A DNA stretch of 64,000 bases from Diplocarpon mali (GCA_024741835.1 JAENRP010000019.1:106691-170690); one strand, 5' to 3'. Counted from the first letter of the stretch, positions 24,991-39,123 are shown. The notes: a model not told the origin generated them from the letters alone. Numbers and translations are program-made.

Positions 24991-27034
24991 TAATCAATCT
25001 CCTTTTAATATTGATTTATAGACTTACGCATTTTCTCTTAAGCGCGTTCTATATTGCCTTTCGCTACTTCTTAAGCTACGTATATCCTTTCTACTATAAG
25101 CCTAGCCTTTGCTTAATTTAATTTCTCTTATAGGCTAGACGTTTTCGGTAAGATCCAGTCCTAACTTATCTAAAGCGCAACTCTATATTTAAGCTAATAT
25201 AGGATTATACTAATTAAAGTATAAAGGAGAGTCGATTGCGTATAATCCATTAATAGAATCAATTTACTCTAATTATCTTAATAGTAATTAATAAAAGGCT
25301 ATAGCCTTAAATTAATATACTTATTTATAATCTCCGTTTAGCTATTAGTCTCCTTATAGTATACTATAGAGAGTTTAATCTTAATACTAATAATATAGTA
25401 GAACTCTCTTTAAAATAAGGAGACGAATTAGGGGCCTTAGTTAGAGGTAATTGTCTCTAGAGTATAGCCGAATCGATATATCTACTAAACGAACAATTAG
25501 GCAGTTCCTTAAGTGTTAATATCTTTATAATAAAGGATTGTAATAGCGCTTTTACTAAGTCGGTTTATAAAAACTAGGATTTAATTAAAACTGTACTTAT
25601 TAGAAGGAAAATCCTTAAAATCTATATATAAGTGCTATATAAGATAGTTAGGAATAGGGAGAGGCTATAAAAGGCCTTATTATTTAATTATCTTTAAATA
25701 TAAGAATTAATAAGGTCTGTAGTTTGTAATAAATCTTTTGCAATCTAAACCTATTCTAACTTAGTAGTACTTAAGAGCAAGTAGCTAATAGGTCTTTAAG
25801 CTACTAGGGTGCGCGCTTAAAGGTTAGTTATAAGCTTCTTAAATTAGACGAGTATATAAGAGAGTATTATAGTATATGCAAAGATGCTTCTTAAAGTAAA
25901 GCAATCTATCTTTTAAAGAGTAGTTCTTAAGAAGGTTAGTGCGAATCTTTTAAAAGGATTTGCAATTATCTTAATAAAGCTTTTCGATTAAATTAAAGGA
26001 ATCCTTAAGTTGATTTAGAGTCGAATCGGGAGTATCAGTTGATATTAAGGCAAGGGTATCTTCGGCAGATTCGGCGAGAAATTTTTCAACTAGTTCGGTA
26101 TTAATTTAAGCGTCTAATTAAGTAAGAGAAAGCAAAACTTAGGATCGGCTATCTAGCTTCGCTTATTTGTAAATCGGCATATCCTACTCTTAGTAACTAA
26201 GAATATTAGCCTTTCGGTTATCTTTACTAAGAGTATATACAATTCGAAAATTAAAGTTAGATAAAAATTCCATTTATTAATACTATTTCGCAATTAGAAC
26301 CTTAATAGTTATAAAGTACTTAAGGAAGCGATAATCTGAGTAAATATTAACTCGCTCCTTAAGTGATATAAGCTCCAGTCTCCATTTATAGCAGGATTTA
26401 ATAATAGCAAAGAGTTCCTTATTATATATTTCCTAATTAGGTTTATAACTTAAGAGTATATGCGAATAAAAGCCGATAGGGTACTATTGCTTATTAAAGT
26501 ATTACTAAAAAAGTACTCTAGCGATAATGCTATTTGAAGTATCAGTTTCCAGCTTTATAAGCAAGTTAGGGTTAAAATGGTAAATCTGCTAAATCGATAG
26601 CAACTGCTTATAAAGCTCTTTAAAAGCGATTCGGCACTCTTTTATCTAATTCTAAGGTACTATCGGTTAGGTTAAAATAGAAAGGGGTTTAGCGATTAGC
26701 CTAAAGTTGCAAATGAATTATTAATAAAACCCGTAAAATCTTAGGTAGGACTTTACTTTAATAATAGTTTTTAAGTACTTTTAATTATATAATAGTTCGA
26801 CCTTTTTAGGGTCTAGTTCGATCCTAGTTGTTATTAAAATATAGCTGAGATATTGAGTTCGAGTAATATAGAACTCGCACTTCTTAATATCTACTTAAAG
26901 GCTAGCCTTTAAGAGTCGTTTTAGTACCTTTTCGATATATCCCTAGTACTTCTTAATATTCTTAGAGTAAATTAAAATATTATTTAAATACGCTATATAA
27001 AAATCATTTAAGTAATTTAAAAGAATATTATTTA

Positions 27035-27195
27035 TATACTACTAATAAGTACTAAGTCCGTTATAGAGGCCGAATAAGAGAACCTTGCATTTATAGGATC
27101 TGTACCTTATTTGAAAGGTAGTATATTCTTCTAATTTAAGGTCTATTTATATCTGATTAAAAGCAGCCCAAATATCTAGTTTTGTAAAAATCTTA
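27035..27195 (-). pseudogene. Gypsy Y reverse transcriptase remnant
   Basis: Minus translation gives the Gypsy RT motif series FTKLDI.AAFNQI, EEYTTF, YKCKVLLFGLYNGLSTY, interrupted by stops. This identifies superfamily and strand. The GC content has collapsed, as in the rest of the block. Confidence 0.8.
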
Positions 27196-29021
27196 GCTTT
27201 AGATACTTGCCTTAAAAGCTCGTCTATCCTTAGAATTGGGTAAGCGTCTTTTTAAGTTAGTGCGTTTAGCTTCTAGTAGTTTATACAAAATCGGAGGCTA
27301 CTATTAGCCTTCTTTACAAATAGTACTAGCGAAGCAAAAGGGCTAGTACTTATCTTAATAAAGCTTTTATCTAAATTCTTAAGTAAATATTCCTTTATAA
27401 CCTTAAGCTCCTTAGTTAATTGATAGTAGAAGGGCGAATAGGCATTAGGCAAGGGCCCTTTTAGCTATATCTTATAATTATAGTACTAATAGGAAGGGAG
27501 GGTATCTACATTCCTTTTTAAAAAGGCTTATCTTAGAGATTGGTACTATTTTAAGAGTCGATTATTAATTAGCTTTTTAATATTAGGATTCTTAAACTTA
27601 TATCTTTCCTTTAAAATCCTATCCACTTTATAAATACTAATTTAAAAGAACTTAGTCTTCTTACGCTTTATATTATAATAAAAGGTATTAGTACTAATTT
27701 CGCAAATAGGAACTGCAGCTTTAGGGCATTTATAAATAGGGTCAGATTATAATCGATTTATATTAGACTGATTTCCTAGATCTAGCTTAGTTATAAGTAG
27801 GGGCGCTGGCCTAGTAATAGTAATAGGGATCTCGCGCTTAATTAAAGCTATTAAATTGATATAGGACTATCTTCTATTAATCTATTAAGCCTTATCTATA
27901 GCCATTTCTTATTCTTTACAATTGATATTAGTTTAATAATTAGATCGGATCTAAAGTCCTTTAAAAGGGGGAAGACGAATGACGATTTCCTTTATAAATC
28001 AAGGAAATAGAGGATAATATAAAGGCTATACAAATCGGTTTTCCTTTAGATTAAGTTTAAATTAGAATTAGCGTATCCATTTGACTTTAATAATAGCATT
28101 GCGCTAGCCTAAGTTAAGAATAACCTAAGGGCAATTATAAATACGCCTTTTATTAATTATTAAGTAAAAGCGTATATAGTGCGTAACTTATGCGCAAATG
28201 GTATTTTAAAATCTATAGATAGGAATAAGGGCTAGAAGAGGAAGAATTTTAAAGCTAGTTGCTTTTAAAAGATATATAAAAAGGGAACGATTTAAGAATA
28301 GATAATTAAAGGCTTTAGTATTTACTAAAGCTAATAATAATACTTTAAGTCCATTTATACTAATAGTATAAGAGGTTAAGAATTGCTTCCCTCCTATTAA
28401 AGAGTTAAGATCTAGCTTTAATAAGTTGCACTTTCGCAGGCCTAAGTAGGAGTCTTTTCCTAAGTCTCTTTGTTTTTCTAATCTTCTTCTATTTTAACCC
28501 TATTCTTAATTAAGTCTAGAGTTAGGTTAGCTTCCTTTATATCTTTTAAAGTATTAATCTTACCTATAGAAGGGCACTCGATCTTATAATAACTAGTTTT
28601 ACTATAGGTCTAATAGGTAGCTTACTTAAAGGGCAAAGTAGGAGAACTAGCCTTAGCTGGCGGGTCTTGGCGAAAAGGGGTAGTAGGCTTTAGGGCTAGT
28701 GGCCTAGGAACTCAGGTAGTACTTCTAGCGCTCAGACCGCGAGCGGTCTTATTAAGAAGCGAACCGGATATCTTTTAATATAATGCCAAGGTCGCCTTGC
28801 TTTTAATCGAAGGGTTAAGAAGTTGATTGCTTCGACGTTTAGCATTAAGGGCATTTAATTAGTTAACTATAATAGTATAGTCCTTCCCTTAAGAGGCCTT
28901 AGCTAAGGCGCAGGCTGCTTTAAGCTAAAGGGTAATCTTATTCTATATAAAGAAGAACTACTTAAATCTTAAGACCTTTCTTTAAATCGCAGCTAATTAG
29001 AATCAGGCTTAAAACTAAGGG

Positions 29022-29328
29022 TATAATAACACAGAACCGCCGAAGTGCGAGATCAAGTATGGGAGCAAGAAGTAGTACAAAAGGCGTATTCTATAGGTCT
29101 AATACAAAGGAAACAAAGAAGTTAAAGAACCCTCCTTAAGGGAGAGCCCTTCTTCCTTATATATATAGTAGCTAGAAGCTCTATTGCCTATTTATATAAT
29201 ATTATATAAGAATATCCTTTTATACCTTTAGGGTCGATTCGAAAAAACCCTGCATTGAATCGAGATTGTAAAACCTTAAAATGCTATACTCCTAGGTAAT
29301 TGCACTAAGTAGAGGTGCAGCTATTATA
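29022..29328 (-). repeat. Left LTR of Gypsy X
   Basis: 307 bases, the same family as the Y LTRs. It is preceded by the AAGGG target duplication that interrupts Y's body. Confidence 0.92.
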
Positions 29329-32300
29329 CTACCCTCCCCCTTTGAGAACGCTTGCCTATAAGCGTTAGTAGGTTATAATAATTTTTATATAGTAATATAC
29401 TTAGCGTATTATTATACAAATAGTACTATTCTGTATTTAATTTAGCGCAAGTTATATTATATACTTAAATTTGTTTTTCCCTCTTATAAGATCTTCCTTC
29501 CTTAGTATAATAACTATATATAATTGTATAAGTCCTTTACTCCTACTACTATAGCATAGGGCTAATGTATAATAGTAGAAACAATTACTACTACTACTAT
29601 TAACTACTATAAGTAAGTTTGCCTTAGTCTAGGGTCGAATCGCATCTAATATGCGTAGTGCTAATTCCCTTGCTATTAAGCGCCTTTGCGGTAGCCTACT
29701 GCGTTTATTATTACTAGTGCGTATAGTGCCTTATGCGCGATATTACGCATAAGTGCGAGTTTGAATCAGAGCGTAGCAAGAAGTGCTATTAGTACTAGGA
29801 GCAGAAGGCGGAGTGCATCCTTATAAGTATCCCAAATCGAGTCTAAAGACTTAGTCGCGCTAATACTTGTTTATAGCTTCCCTCTTATATTAGTAAAGAG
29901 TTCGCAGTACTATCCGCGGCCCTTAAGGAGTGGCAGGAGGAGGCTCCTTAGCAGTAAGAGAAGGACGATAATAACAATAATAAGAACGCGCGTGCGGTTT
30001 TAGCAAGGAACCGCGAGATGCTTTATTAAAAGGCGGTCTAATACGCCTGGATTCTTATCAACCTCCTACTAGTAGCCAGCGCAAAGGCTCTGACTAGCCG
30101 CTCCCAACTAGAGCGTACTAGCCTTGCAAAGCTCCGCTCTATAGCTAAGGCTATAGCAAGCTAGCTAGAAGGGATCTAGGCAATAGTTACTATAAGTTAA
30201 ACCCGAATTAGTACCGAATCGACCGCTGACTTTCTAATAGGAGCGCAGCGACCTTATTAAGTCCCGGCTAGCAAGGTTAAAGTAATCCAGCCGAACTATA
30301 CTAGGCCTCCTAAGGTTTATCGCCGCATTAGCAGAGCGGACCGCTATAGTAGTAGAGTCTTTTATAAGAGGAGGAGGGCTTATAGTAGCAAAGGTAGCGT
30401 CAGGCGCGGCGGCTAGTAGAGCGGCGCCAGCAGTAGTAAAAGGAGGAGGCTAAGGTCGTTCTAAGCAGGGGCATATTTAGGAGGCAAGCTCCAGCTTTAG
30501 AACAGAGTTAGAGCTTATCTCCTTAAGCGCAAAGGAGGAAGGGTCAAAGGAGTTATAAAAGGAGGAGGCAGTTGGCCTAGCGTTATTGTTTTTCTATTTT
30601 TATTATTTTTCTCCTTTTTTTTTTTTTTTATTTATATTTTTAAATTTATTTACTAACCTATTTCGCATCTAGCCTATTATCTTCTAAGTAACTATAATTA
30701 TCTATACCACTTTCCTAAGCCTTTAGCTAAGCTTATAAGTTCTAAGGTAGTCCTAGCTTTATAGGATTGGCCTAATAAAAGTCGCAAATCTTATATAAAG
30801 ATCTTATAAAATTTAAGGCGCGATACTAACTCGAATCAGGATTATAACTAATCTATTTAACCTAATACTCTAGCTTTCCTTAAGATAAGTATACACTTAA
30901 TATCTTAGATACTTTATACTCTTCTTACTTAGCGATCTTTTCTATAATAGGCTAGGGTTATTCCTAACCTAGCAAAGGGTTCTGCAGATCTTTAAATAGT
31001 AACTCTAGCGCAAAGATATTATATATTATAGAACCTATAGGCAGCTTAATCTAATATAAATTGCCTGCCTTTTTAAGAACCTTAAAAGGACTATCCTATT
31101 GATTAGCCAGTTTCCTACTAAGGCAGTAGTTCTTAAGATTTTTTATTAAAAGGTAGACTATATCTTTAGGTTTCTAATCAATCTCCTTTTAGTATTAATT
31201 TATAGACTTACGCATTTTCTCTTAAGCGCATTCTATATTGCCTTTCGCTACTTCTTAAGCTGCGTGCATCCTCTCTGCTATTAGCTTAGCTTCTGCCTAG
31301 TTCAATTTCTCTTATAGGCTGGACGTTTTTAAAGAGATTTAGTCCCAACTTATCTAAGGTGCAACTTTATACTTAAGCTAATATAGGGTTATATTAATCG
31401 AAGCGTAAGGTAGAATCAATTATATATAATCTATTAATAGAATCAGTTTACTCTAATTATCTTAATAATAATTAATAAAAGGCCTTAGCCTTAAATTAAT
31501 ATACTTATTCATAATCTCTATTTAGCCGTCAGTCTCTTTATAGTATGCTATAAAGAGTTTAATCTTAATACCGATAATATAGTAGAACTCTCTTTAAAAT
31601 AAGGAGACGAATTAAAGGCCTTGGTCTAAGGTAATTGTCTTTAGAGTATAGCCGAATTGATATATCTACTAAATAAATAACCAGGCAGTTCCTTAAGCGT
31701 TAATATCTTTTTAATAAGGAATCGTAATAGCGCTCTTACTAAGTCGGTCTATAAAAACCAGGATTCGATTAAAACTATACTTATTAGAAGGGAAATCCTT
31801 AAAGTCTATATACAAGTGCTGCATAAGATAATTAGGAATAGGAAGGGGCTGTAAGAGGCCTTATTGCTTAGTTGTCTTTGAATGTGAAAATTAATAAGGT
31901 CTGTAGTTTGCGACGAATCTTTTGCAGTCTGAACTCATCCCGACCTAATAGTACTTAAGAGTAAGAAGCTAGTAGGTCTTCAAGCTACTAAGGTGCGCGC
32001 TTAAAGGTTGGTTATAAGCTTCTTAAATTAGATAAGTATATAAGGGAGTATTATAGCATACGCAAAGACGCTCCTTAAAGTAAAGCAATCTGTCTTTTAA
32101 AGAGTAGTTCTTAAAGAGGTCGGCGCAAATCTTTTAAAAGGATTTGCAATTGTCTTAATAAAGCTTCTTAATTAAATTAAAGGAATCCTTAGGTCGATTT
32201 AGGGTCGAATTGGAAGTATTAGTTAATATTAGGGCGAGGGTGCCTTTAGCAGATTCGGCAAGAAATTTATCGGCTAATTCGGTATTGATTCAGAGGTCTA

Positions 32301-33224
32301 ATTAAGCTAGGGAAATCAGAACTCAAGATCGACTATCTAGCTTCGCTTGCTTATAAACCGGCATATCCTACTCTTAGCGGCTAAGAATATCGGCCTTCTA
32401 GTTGTCTTTATTAAGAGTATATATAATTCGAAAATTAAAGTCAAATAGGAATTCTATCTATTGGTACTATTTTGCAGTCAGAACCTTAGTAGTTATAAAG
32501 TACTTAAGGGAGCAGTGATCTGAGTAAATATCAACTCGCTCTTTAAGTGATATAAGCTTAGGTCTCTATTTATAGCAGGATTTAATAATAGTAAAGAGTT
32601 CCTTATTATATATTTCCTAATTAGGTTTATAGCTAAAGAGTATATGCAAATAAAAGCTAATTAAGTACTATTGCTTATCGGAGTATTACTAAGAAAGTAC
32701 TTTAGCGATAATACTATCAGAAGTATTAGTTTCCAGCTTTATAAGCAAGTTAGGGTCAAAATGGTAAATCCGCTAAATCGAGAGCAATTGCTTACAAAGC
32801 TCTTCAAAAGCGATTCGGCACTCTTCTATCCAATTCCAAGGTACCGTTAGTTAGGTTAGAATAGAAAGGGGTTTAGCAATTAGCTTAAAGTTATAAATGA
32901 ATTATTAATAGAACCTATAAAATCCTAAGTAGGACTTTACTTTAGTAATAGTTCTTAAGTACTTCTAATTATATAATAGTTCGACCTTTTCAAGGTCCGG
33001 TTCAATCCTAGTTATTATTAGAATGTATTTAAGATATTAAGTTCAAGTGATATAGAACTCGCACTTCTTAATATCTGCTTAAAGGCCAGCCTTTAAAAGT
33101 CATTTCAGTACCTTTTCAATATATCCCTAATGCTCTTTAACATTCTTAAAGTAAATTAAAATATCATTTAAATATATTATATAAAAATCATTTAAGTAAT
33201 TTAAAAGAATGTCATTCATATACT

Positions 33225-33375
33225 GCTAGTAAGTACTAGGTCCGTTACAAAGGCCAAATAGGAGAACCTTGCATTTATAGGATCTATATCTTATTTAAAA
33301 GGTAGTATATTCCTCTAATTCAAGGTCTATTTATATCTAATTAAAAGCGGCTCGAATATCCAGTTTTATAAAAAT
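33225..33375 (-). pseudogene. Gypsy X reverse transcriptase remnant
   Basis: Second copy of the RT segment seen near 27.1 kb, with the same minus-strand LDI.AAF and LLFGL-like motifs and its own set of stops. It confirms that X and Y belong to one family. Confidence 0.75.
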
Positions 33376-36274
33376 CTTAGCTTTAGATACTCGCCTTAAA
33401 AGCTCGTCTATCCTCAGAATCAGGTAAGCGTCTTTCCGAGTTAGTGCGTTTAGCTTTCAATAGTCTATACAAAATCGAAGGCTACTATTGGCCTTCTTTA
33501 CAAATAGTACTAGCGAAGCAAAGGGGCTAGTACTTATCTTAATAAAGCCTTTGTCTAAATTCTCAAGTAAGTACTCCTTTATAACCTTAAGCTCCTTAGT
33601 AGATTAACAGTAGAAGGGCGAATAGGCGTTAGGCAAGGGCCCTTCTAGCTGTATCTTATGATTATAGTACCAATAGGGAGGAAGGGTATCCGCATCCCTT
33701 TTTAAGAAGGCCTATTTTAAAGATTAGTACTATTTTAAGAGTCGATCGTTAATTAGCTTTTCAATATTAGGATTCTTAAGCTTATATCTTTCCTTTAGAA
33801 TCCTATCTACTTTATAAATACTAGTTTAAAAGAACTCAGTCTCCTTATGCTTTATATTATAATAAAAGGCGTTAGTACTAATTTCGCAAATAGGAACCGC
33901 AGCTTTAAGGCATTTGCAAATAAGGTCAGATTATAATCGATTCGCATTAGACTATTTTCCTAGATCTAGCTTAGTTATAAGCTAGGGCGCTAGCCTAGTA
34001 ATAGCAATAAGGATCTCGCGCTTAGCTAAGACTATCAAATTAATATAAGACTATCCTCTATTAATCTATTGAGCTTTATCTATAGCTATCTCCCATTCTC
34101 TACAATTAATATCAGCTTAATAATCGGATCGGATTTAAAGTGCTTTAAAAGGGGGAAGACAAATGACGATTTCCTTTGCAAATCAGGGAGATAGGGGGTA
34201 ATACAAAGGCTATACGAATCGGTTTTCCTTCGGATCAAGTTTAAATCGGAATCAGCGCATCCATTTAACTCTAATAATAGTGTCGCGCTAGCCTAAGTCG
34301 AGGATAACCTAAGGGTAGTTATAAATACGCCTTCTATTAATTATCAAGTGAAAGCGCATATAATGCATAGCTTGCGCGCAAATGGTATTCTAAAATCTAT
34401 AGATAGAAATAAGGGCTAGAAGAGGAAGAATTTTAAAGCCAGTCGCTTTCGAAAGACATATAAAAAGGGAACGATTTAAAAACAGGTAACTAAGGGCTCT
34501 AGTATCTACTAAAGCTAATAATAATACTTTAAGTCTATTTATACTAATAGTATAAGAGGTTAGGAATTGCTTTCCTCCTATTAAAGAGTTAAGATCTAGC
34601 TTTAATAAGTCGCACTTTTGCAAGCTTAAGTAAGAGTCTTTTCCTAGGCCTTTTCGTTTTCCTAATTATCCTTTATTTTAATCTTATTCTTAATTGAGTT
34701 TAGAGTTAGATCAGCTTCCTTTATATCTTCTAAGGTATTAATCTTACTTATAGAAAGGCACTCGGTCTTATAGTAACTAGTTTTACTATAGGTCTAGCAG
34801 GTGGCTTGCTTAAGGGGCAAAGCAAGAGAACTAGCCTTAGCTAGCATATCTTAGTAAAAAGGGGTAGTCGGCTTTAGGACTGGTGTCTTAGAAGCTTAAG
34901 TAGTACTTCTAGCGCTCGGACCGCGAGCAGTCTTATTAAAGAGCGAACTGGATATCTTCTAATATAATACTAAGGTCGCCTTGCTTCTAATCAAAGGGTT
35001 AAGAAGTTAGTTACTTTAGCGTTTAGTATTAAAGGCATTTAATTAATTAACTATAATAGTATAGTCCTTCCCTTAAGAGGCTTTAGTTAAAGCGCAAGCA
35101 GATTTAAGCTAAGGGGTAATCTTATTCTATATAAAGAAGAACTACTCAAATCTTAAGACCTCTCCTTAAATTGCAGTAGATTAGAATCAGGCCTGAAACT
35201 AAGGAAAAGTTTCTTTAAAATAACCGGCTTTCCCTATATAGAGGTAGTAGAAAGTAGATCGGAACAGGTCTACCTCTTAGCTAATCAAAAAGTAACTACT
35301 TAGCAGTTTTACTATTTCTTAACAGTTTCGAAAGGGGTTAGTCTTTAAAAGGTACTAGGGTTTAAGGTACATTCGGGCTTATCCTATAGTAGATCCCTAA
35401 ATAAGGGCTTAGCAAGCTCGCTTATTCAGATATAGGTCGGCGTTGACTTGCAATCGGTCTTAGACTAAAGCTAACTACTGCTTATATATTAAAGAGGTTC
35501 TATTATCAAAGGGGGTGATCTTTTCGATCAGCTGAATTTTTAGCTATTTTATATTTATATCGACTTCCAAAGGAGGCTAAGTCTCGCTTTATTAAAGGTA
35601 GGTAGATTCTCGCTTAATAGTCTAATATACGCGCTAAGCCGTTTCTTAGCTTTAATAAGCTAGGGTCTTTAAGCTAGAGATAGCTTAGGCAATCCTGCTA
35701 ATCTTACTTTATAATTATTAATTAGATTGATCTTAATATTATAAGGATTCCTCTAAACCTAAGACTATTCCTTATAAGACGTTTAGGTTCGAAAAGTCTC
35801 GTTTATCTTAATTAGCTTAGCTATAGCATTATAGCCTCTTGCCCTTAGCAGCAGAGGAAGGTCCAGCCCTAAGGGCTGGGGTAAGGGTACTCCTTATAGA
35901 AGCTAGTTCCTTAAACGAACTAGGTATATTCTATATTTACTAACTTCTAGCTAATAGGGAATTCATTTTACCAATTTTGGTTTTAGTAGTAATTTGGTTA
36001 AAAAGGGGTTCTGCAGAAAAAGGGTTCTAGTAGCATAGTGCTCTCTTAACTTCTGCTTATAGTACTTTTACAAAAGGAGTAGTTGAGAAAATCCGGCTAA
36101 TAAAAGCGTTCCTCGATTATACTAGTTAATAAGCTATACTTAAGCTCCCAGTTTGTCTAAGAGATCTTTAAGATCCTGACTCTATCGAAAGTCGAAATAA
36201 CCGCAAATCGATTTTCAAAAGGGGTAAGATATTATTAAAAGCCATCCTTAGCAAAGAAGAACTTCTTTATTTAA

Positions 36275-36581
36275 TATAATGATATAGAACCGCTAAAGTG
36301 CAAGATCAAGTATAGGAGTAAGAAGTAGTGCAAAAGGCGTATTCTATAGGTCTAATATAAAGGAAACGAAAAAGTTAGAGAACCCTCTTTAAAGGAGAGC
36401 CCTTCTTCCTTATATATATAGTAGCTAAAAGCTTTATTGCTTATTTATATAATATTATATAAGAATATCCTTTTGCACCTTTAGGGTCGATTCGAAAAAA
36501 CCCTATATCGAATCGAGATTATAAAACCTTAAAACGTCGTACTCCCAGGTAATTGCACTAAGTGGAGGTGCAGCTGTTATA
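36275..36581 (-). repeat. Right LTR of Gypsy X
   Basis: 307 bases, followed directly by AAGGG and then Y's 5' piece. Compared with the left X LTR it shows C-to-T and G-to-A changes in the first 30 bases (for example CCGCC against CCGCT). Confidence 0.92.
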
Positions 36582-36586
36582 AAGGG

Positions 36587-37655
36587 AAGGTTTCCCTGGA
36601 ATGACTAGCTTCTCTTATATAGAGGTAATAGAAAGTAGATTAAAATAGGTTTACCTCTTAGCTAGTTAAAAAGTAATTGCTTAGCAGTTCTACCATTTTT
36701 TAATAGTTTCGAAAGGGGTTAGTCTCCGAAAGGTACTAGGGTTTAAGGTATATTCGGGCTTATCTTATAGTAGATCCTTAAATAAGGGCTTAGCGAGCTT
36801 GCTTATTCGGATATAGGTTAGTATTAACTTGTAATCGGTCTTAGACTAAAGCTAACTATTGCTTATATATTAGGAAGGTCCTATTATTAAAGGGGGTGAT
36901 CTTTTTAATTAGCTGAATTTTTAGCTATTTCATATCTATATCGACTTCTAAAGGAGGCTAAGACTTGCTTTAGTAAGAGTAAGTAGATTCTCGCTTAATA
37001 GTCTAATACACGCGCTAAGCCGTTTCTTAGCTTTAATAAGCTAAGGTCTTTAGGCTAGAAATAGCCTAAGTAATCCTACTAATCTCGCTTTGCAATTATT
37101 AATTAGATTGATTTTAATATTATAAGGATTCCTTTAAACCTAAGACTATTTCTTATAATACGTTTGGGTTTAAAAAGTCTTATTTATCTTAGTTGGCTTA
37201 GCTATAGCATTATAGTCTCTTACCCTTAGCAGTAGAAGAAGGTCCAGCCCTAAGGGCTAGAGTAGGGGTACTCCTTATAGAAGCTGCTTCTTTAAACGAA
37301 CTAGGTATATTCCGTATTTGCTAACTTCTAGCTAGTAGGGAATTCATTTTACTAATTTTGGTTTCGGTAGTAATTCGGTTAAAAAGGGGTTCTATAGAAA
37401 AAGGGTTTTAGTAGTATAGTGCTCTCTTAACTTCTGCCTATAGCACTTTTATAAAAGGAGTAGTTAAGAAAATCCGGCTAGTAAAAGCGTTCTTTAATTA
37501 TACTAGTTAATAAGCTATACTTAAGCTCTTAGTTTATTTAAAAGATCTTTAAGATCCTAACTCTATCGAAAGTCGAAATAATTGCAAATCAATTTTCAAA
37601 AGGGGTAGGATATTATTAAAAGCCATCCTTAGCAGAGAAAAACTTCTTTATTTAA
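36587..37655 (-). mobile_element. Detached 5' (Gag-side) piece of Gypsy Y
   Basis: Homologous over its length to 35208-36274 in element X. It is the part of Y cut off by X's insertion and continues Y's body, which ends at 29021. It has no intact frame. Confidence 0.88.
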
Positions 37656-37962
37656 TATAATAATATAGAATCGCCGAAGTGCGAGATCAAGTATAGGAAT
37701 AAGAAGTAGTATAAAAGGCGTATTCTATAGGTCTAATATAAAGGAAATGAAGAAGTTAGAGAGCCCTCTTTAAAGGAGAGCCCTTCTTCCTTATATATAT
37801 AGTAGCTAGAAGCTCTATTGCCCATTTACGTAATATTATATAAGAATATCCTTTTGCACCTTTAGGGTTGATTTAAAAAAACCTTATATCGAATCGAGAT
37901 TGCAAAACCTTAAAATGCCGTACTCCCAGGTAATTGCACTAAGTGGAGGTGCAGCCGTTATA
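37656..37962 (-). repeat. Right LTR (5' LTR) of Gypsy Y
   Basis: 307 bases, the fourth copy of this LTR, followed by the CTTAG duplication and then by outer Copia sequence. Confidence 0.92.
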
Positions 37963-38042
37963 CTTAGGTCTGCCTATATCCTAGAACTTAAAGCGTGCCT
38001 TAGTTCGCGTGATTATAGTAGATATTGCAGAGGTTGTCCTAG

Positions 38043-38221
38043 CTATTAAGATATTATTGATATAAATACTTAAGATAAGGTTAGGTAAGATAAAGATATA
38101 CGGATCGAAGGTCGCTTAGATAAAGTCTTGCTCTTTAAGCTATTAAGATAGTATGCTATACTATTCGCGGCTAGATTGTTTGAGCCTATATAAGGCTCGC
38201 TTAATACGTATGACTATTGCG
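38043..38221 (-). pseudogene. Outer Copia reverse transcriptase remnant
   Basis: Minus translation gives ALYRLKQSSREWYS-like sequence (stop read as Trp), then DPYIFILPNLILSIYINNILIA, the Copia 'ALYGLKQ' and 'YVDD' blocks. YVDD reads YINN, consistent with G-to-A changes at both Asp codons. It continues on the other side of Gypsy Y as the RNase H at 22.2 kb. Confidence 0.75.
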
Positions 38222-38789
38222 CTATATATTAGTATGCTTAGCGGGGCGCGAGCGTATATAATATGGCTGAGTTTACTATTAAGGTACGTAGTATTAAAAT
38301 CCACTTAGCGCATATCCTATCCTTAGGTAAGAGCAATAAAGATAATGAATTATAGGCTATTATATCAGACGACTAGTGAGTATATATTATTAAAGTCAAT
38401 GCTAGGTCGCTATGAGAAGTCTTGCGCAATTAATCAAGCCTTACGCTTTACGACTTTTCCAGATTCGTTGCGTTTAATATTAAATACCTAGCGTATACCT
38501 ACTATCTTAGCATTTGCTAGCAGGTTATATTCCACTTCTTAAGTGCTATTGTTAATATAAGCTTGCACTTTACAGTAGATAGGCGGCATCTATAGAGATG
38601 CGTTTATCTTACTTATAGCCTTAGCGTATATATAAGAGATCTTATTGTTAATATTAGTCTTATTAATATAGTAAAACGCATATGCTAATTTGTTATCTGA
38701 TAGTAGAGCAAAGGCTGCATATGCTGACTTTAATTCCTTCTTCTTTTGCGATAGCTTAGATATACGGCCTAACTATATAGTTACTATTC

Positions 38790-38984
38790 TATTAAGCTTA
38801 AGTGAGTCGGCGCAGTAGGTATAGGAAACTTCTAGAGGTTGATGGTCGATATATTAGTAAGAGTTAGGGAAGGAAGGTTACCCCTTTCTTCCCTTTAGCT
38901 ATATACGTATTAATATCCTACTAATTAAGTAGTAGGATTATATAATAATATATTAAAGTAATAGCTATATTACCTATCTTAATA
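38790..38984 (-). repeat. Left LTR (3' LTR) of Copia B
   Basis: 195 bases. It is much more heavily mutated than its partner; the changes are in the C-to-T/G-to-A direction in the part compared by eye. Confidence 0.9.
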
Positions 38985-39123
38985 CCCTTACTTAGACCTT
39001 ATTCCGATTGACCTATAGTTAGGAAAATAATAACTATCCTTTTGCGCTAATTCAACTCTTAAGTATCTCTTTAAATTAAAAACAATCAATTAATAGCAAC
39101 CTCTATTAAAATCACTAATCCTA

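Larger units (their letters stand above)
29022..36581 (-). mobile_element. Gypsy element X, inserted into a sister copy (Y)
   Basis: The 307-base LTRs at 29022-29328 and 36275-36581 are flanked by AAGGG on both sides (29017-29021 and 36582-36586). The internal region is complete at about 6.9 kb: its first 5.9 kb aligns with Y's body and its last 1.07 kb aligns with the isolated piece 36587-37655. That layout is what insertion of X into Y's 5' region produces. It is on the same strand as Y. Frames are broken by stops throughout. Confidence 0.92.
22831..37962 (-). mobile_element. Gypsy element Y (inserted in outer Copia, itself holding element X)
   Basis: The 307-base LTRs at 22831-23137 and 37656-37962 are flanked by CTTAG on both sides (22826-22830 and 37963-37967). 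Its internal part is split: a 5.9 kb body at 23138-29021 and a 1.07 kb piece at 36587-37655, separated by element X. Without X it measures 7567 bases, matching X (7560). The coding strand is minus, so the 1.07 kb piece is the 5' (Gag-side) end. All frames are broken. Confidence 0.92.

Noticed and set aside
22831..37962. Interpretation of the four 307-base LTRs as a tandem array formed by recombination
   Set aside because: The matching AAGGG on both sides of X and the split of Y exactly at that point favour insertion.
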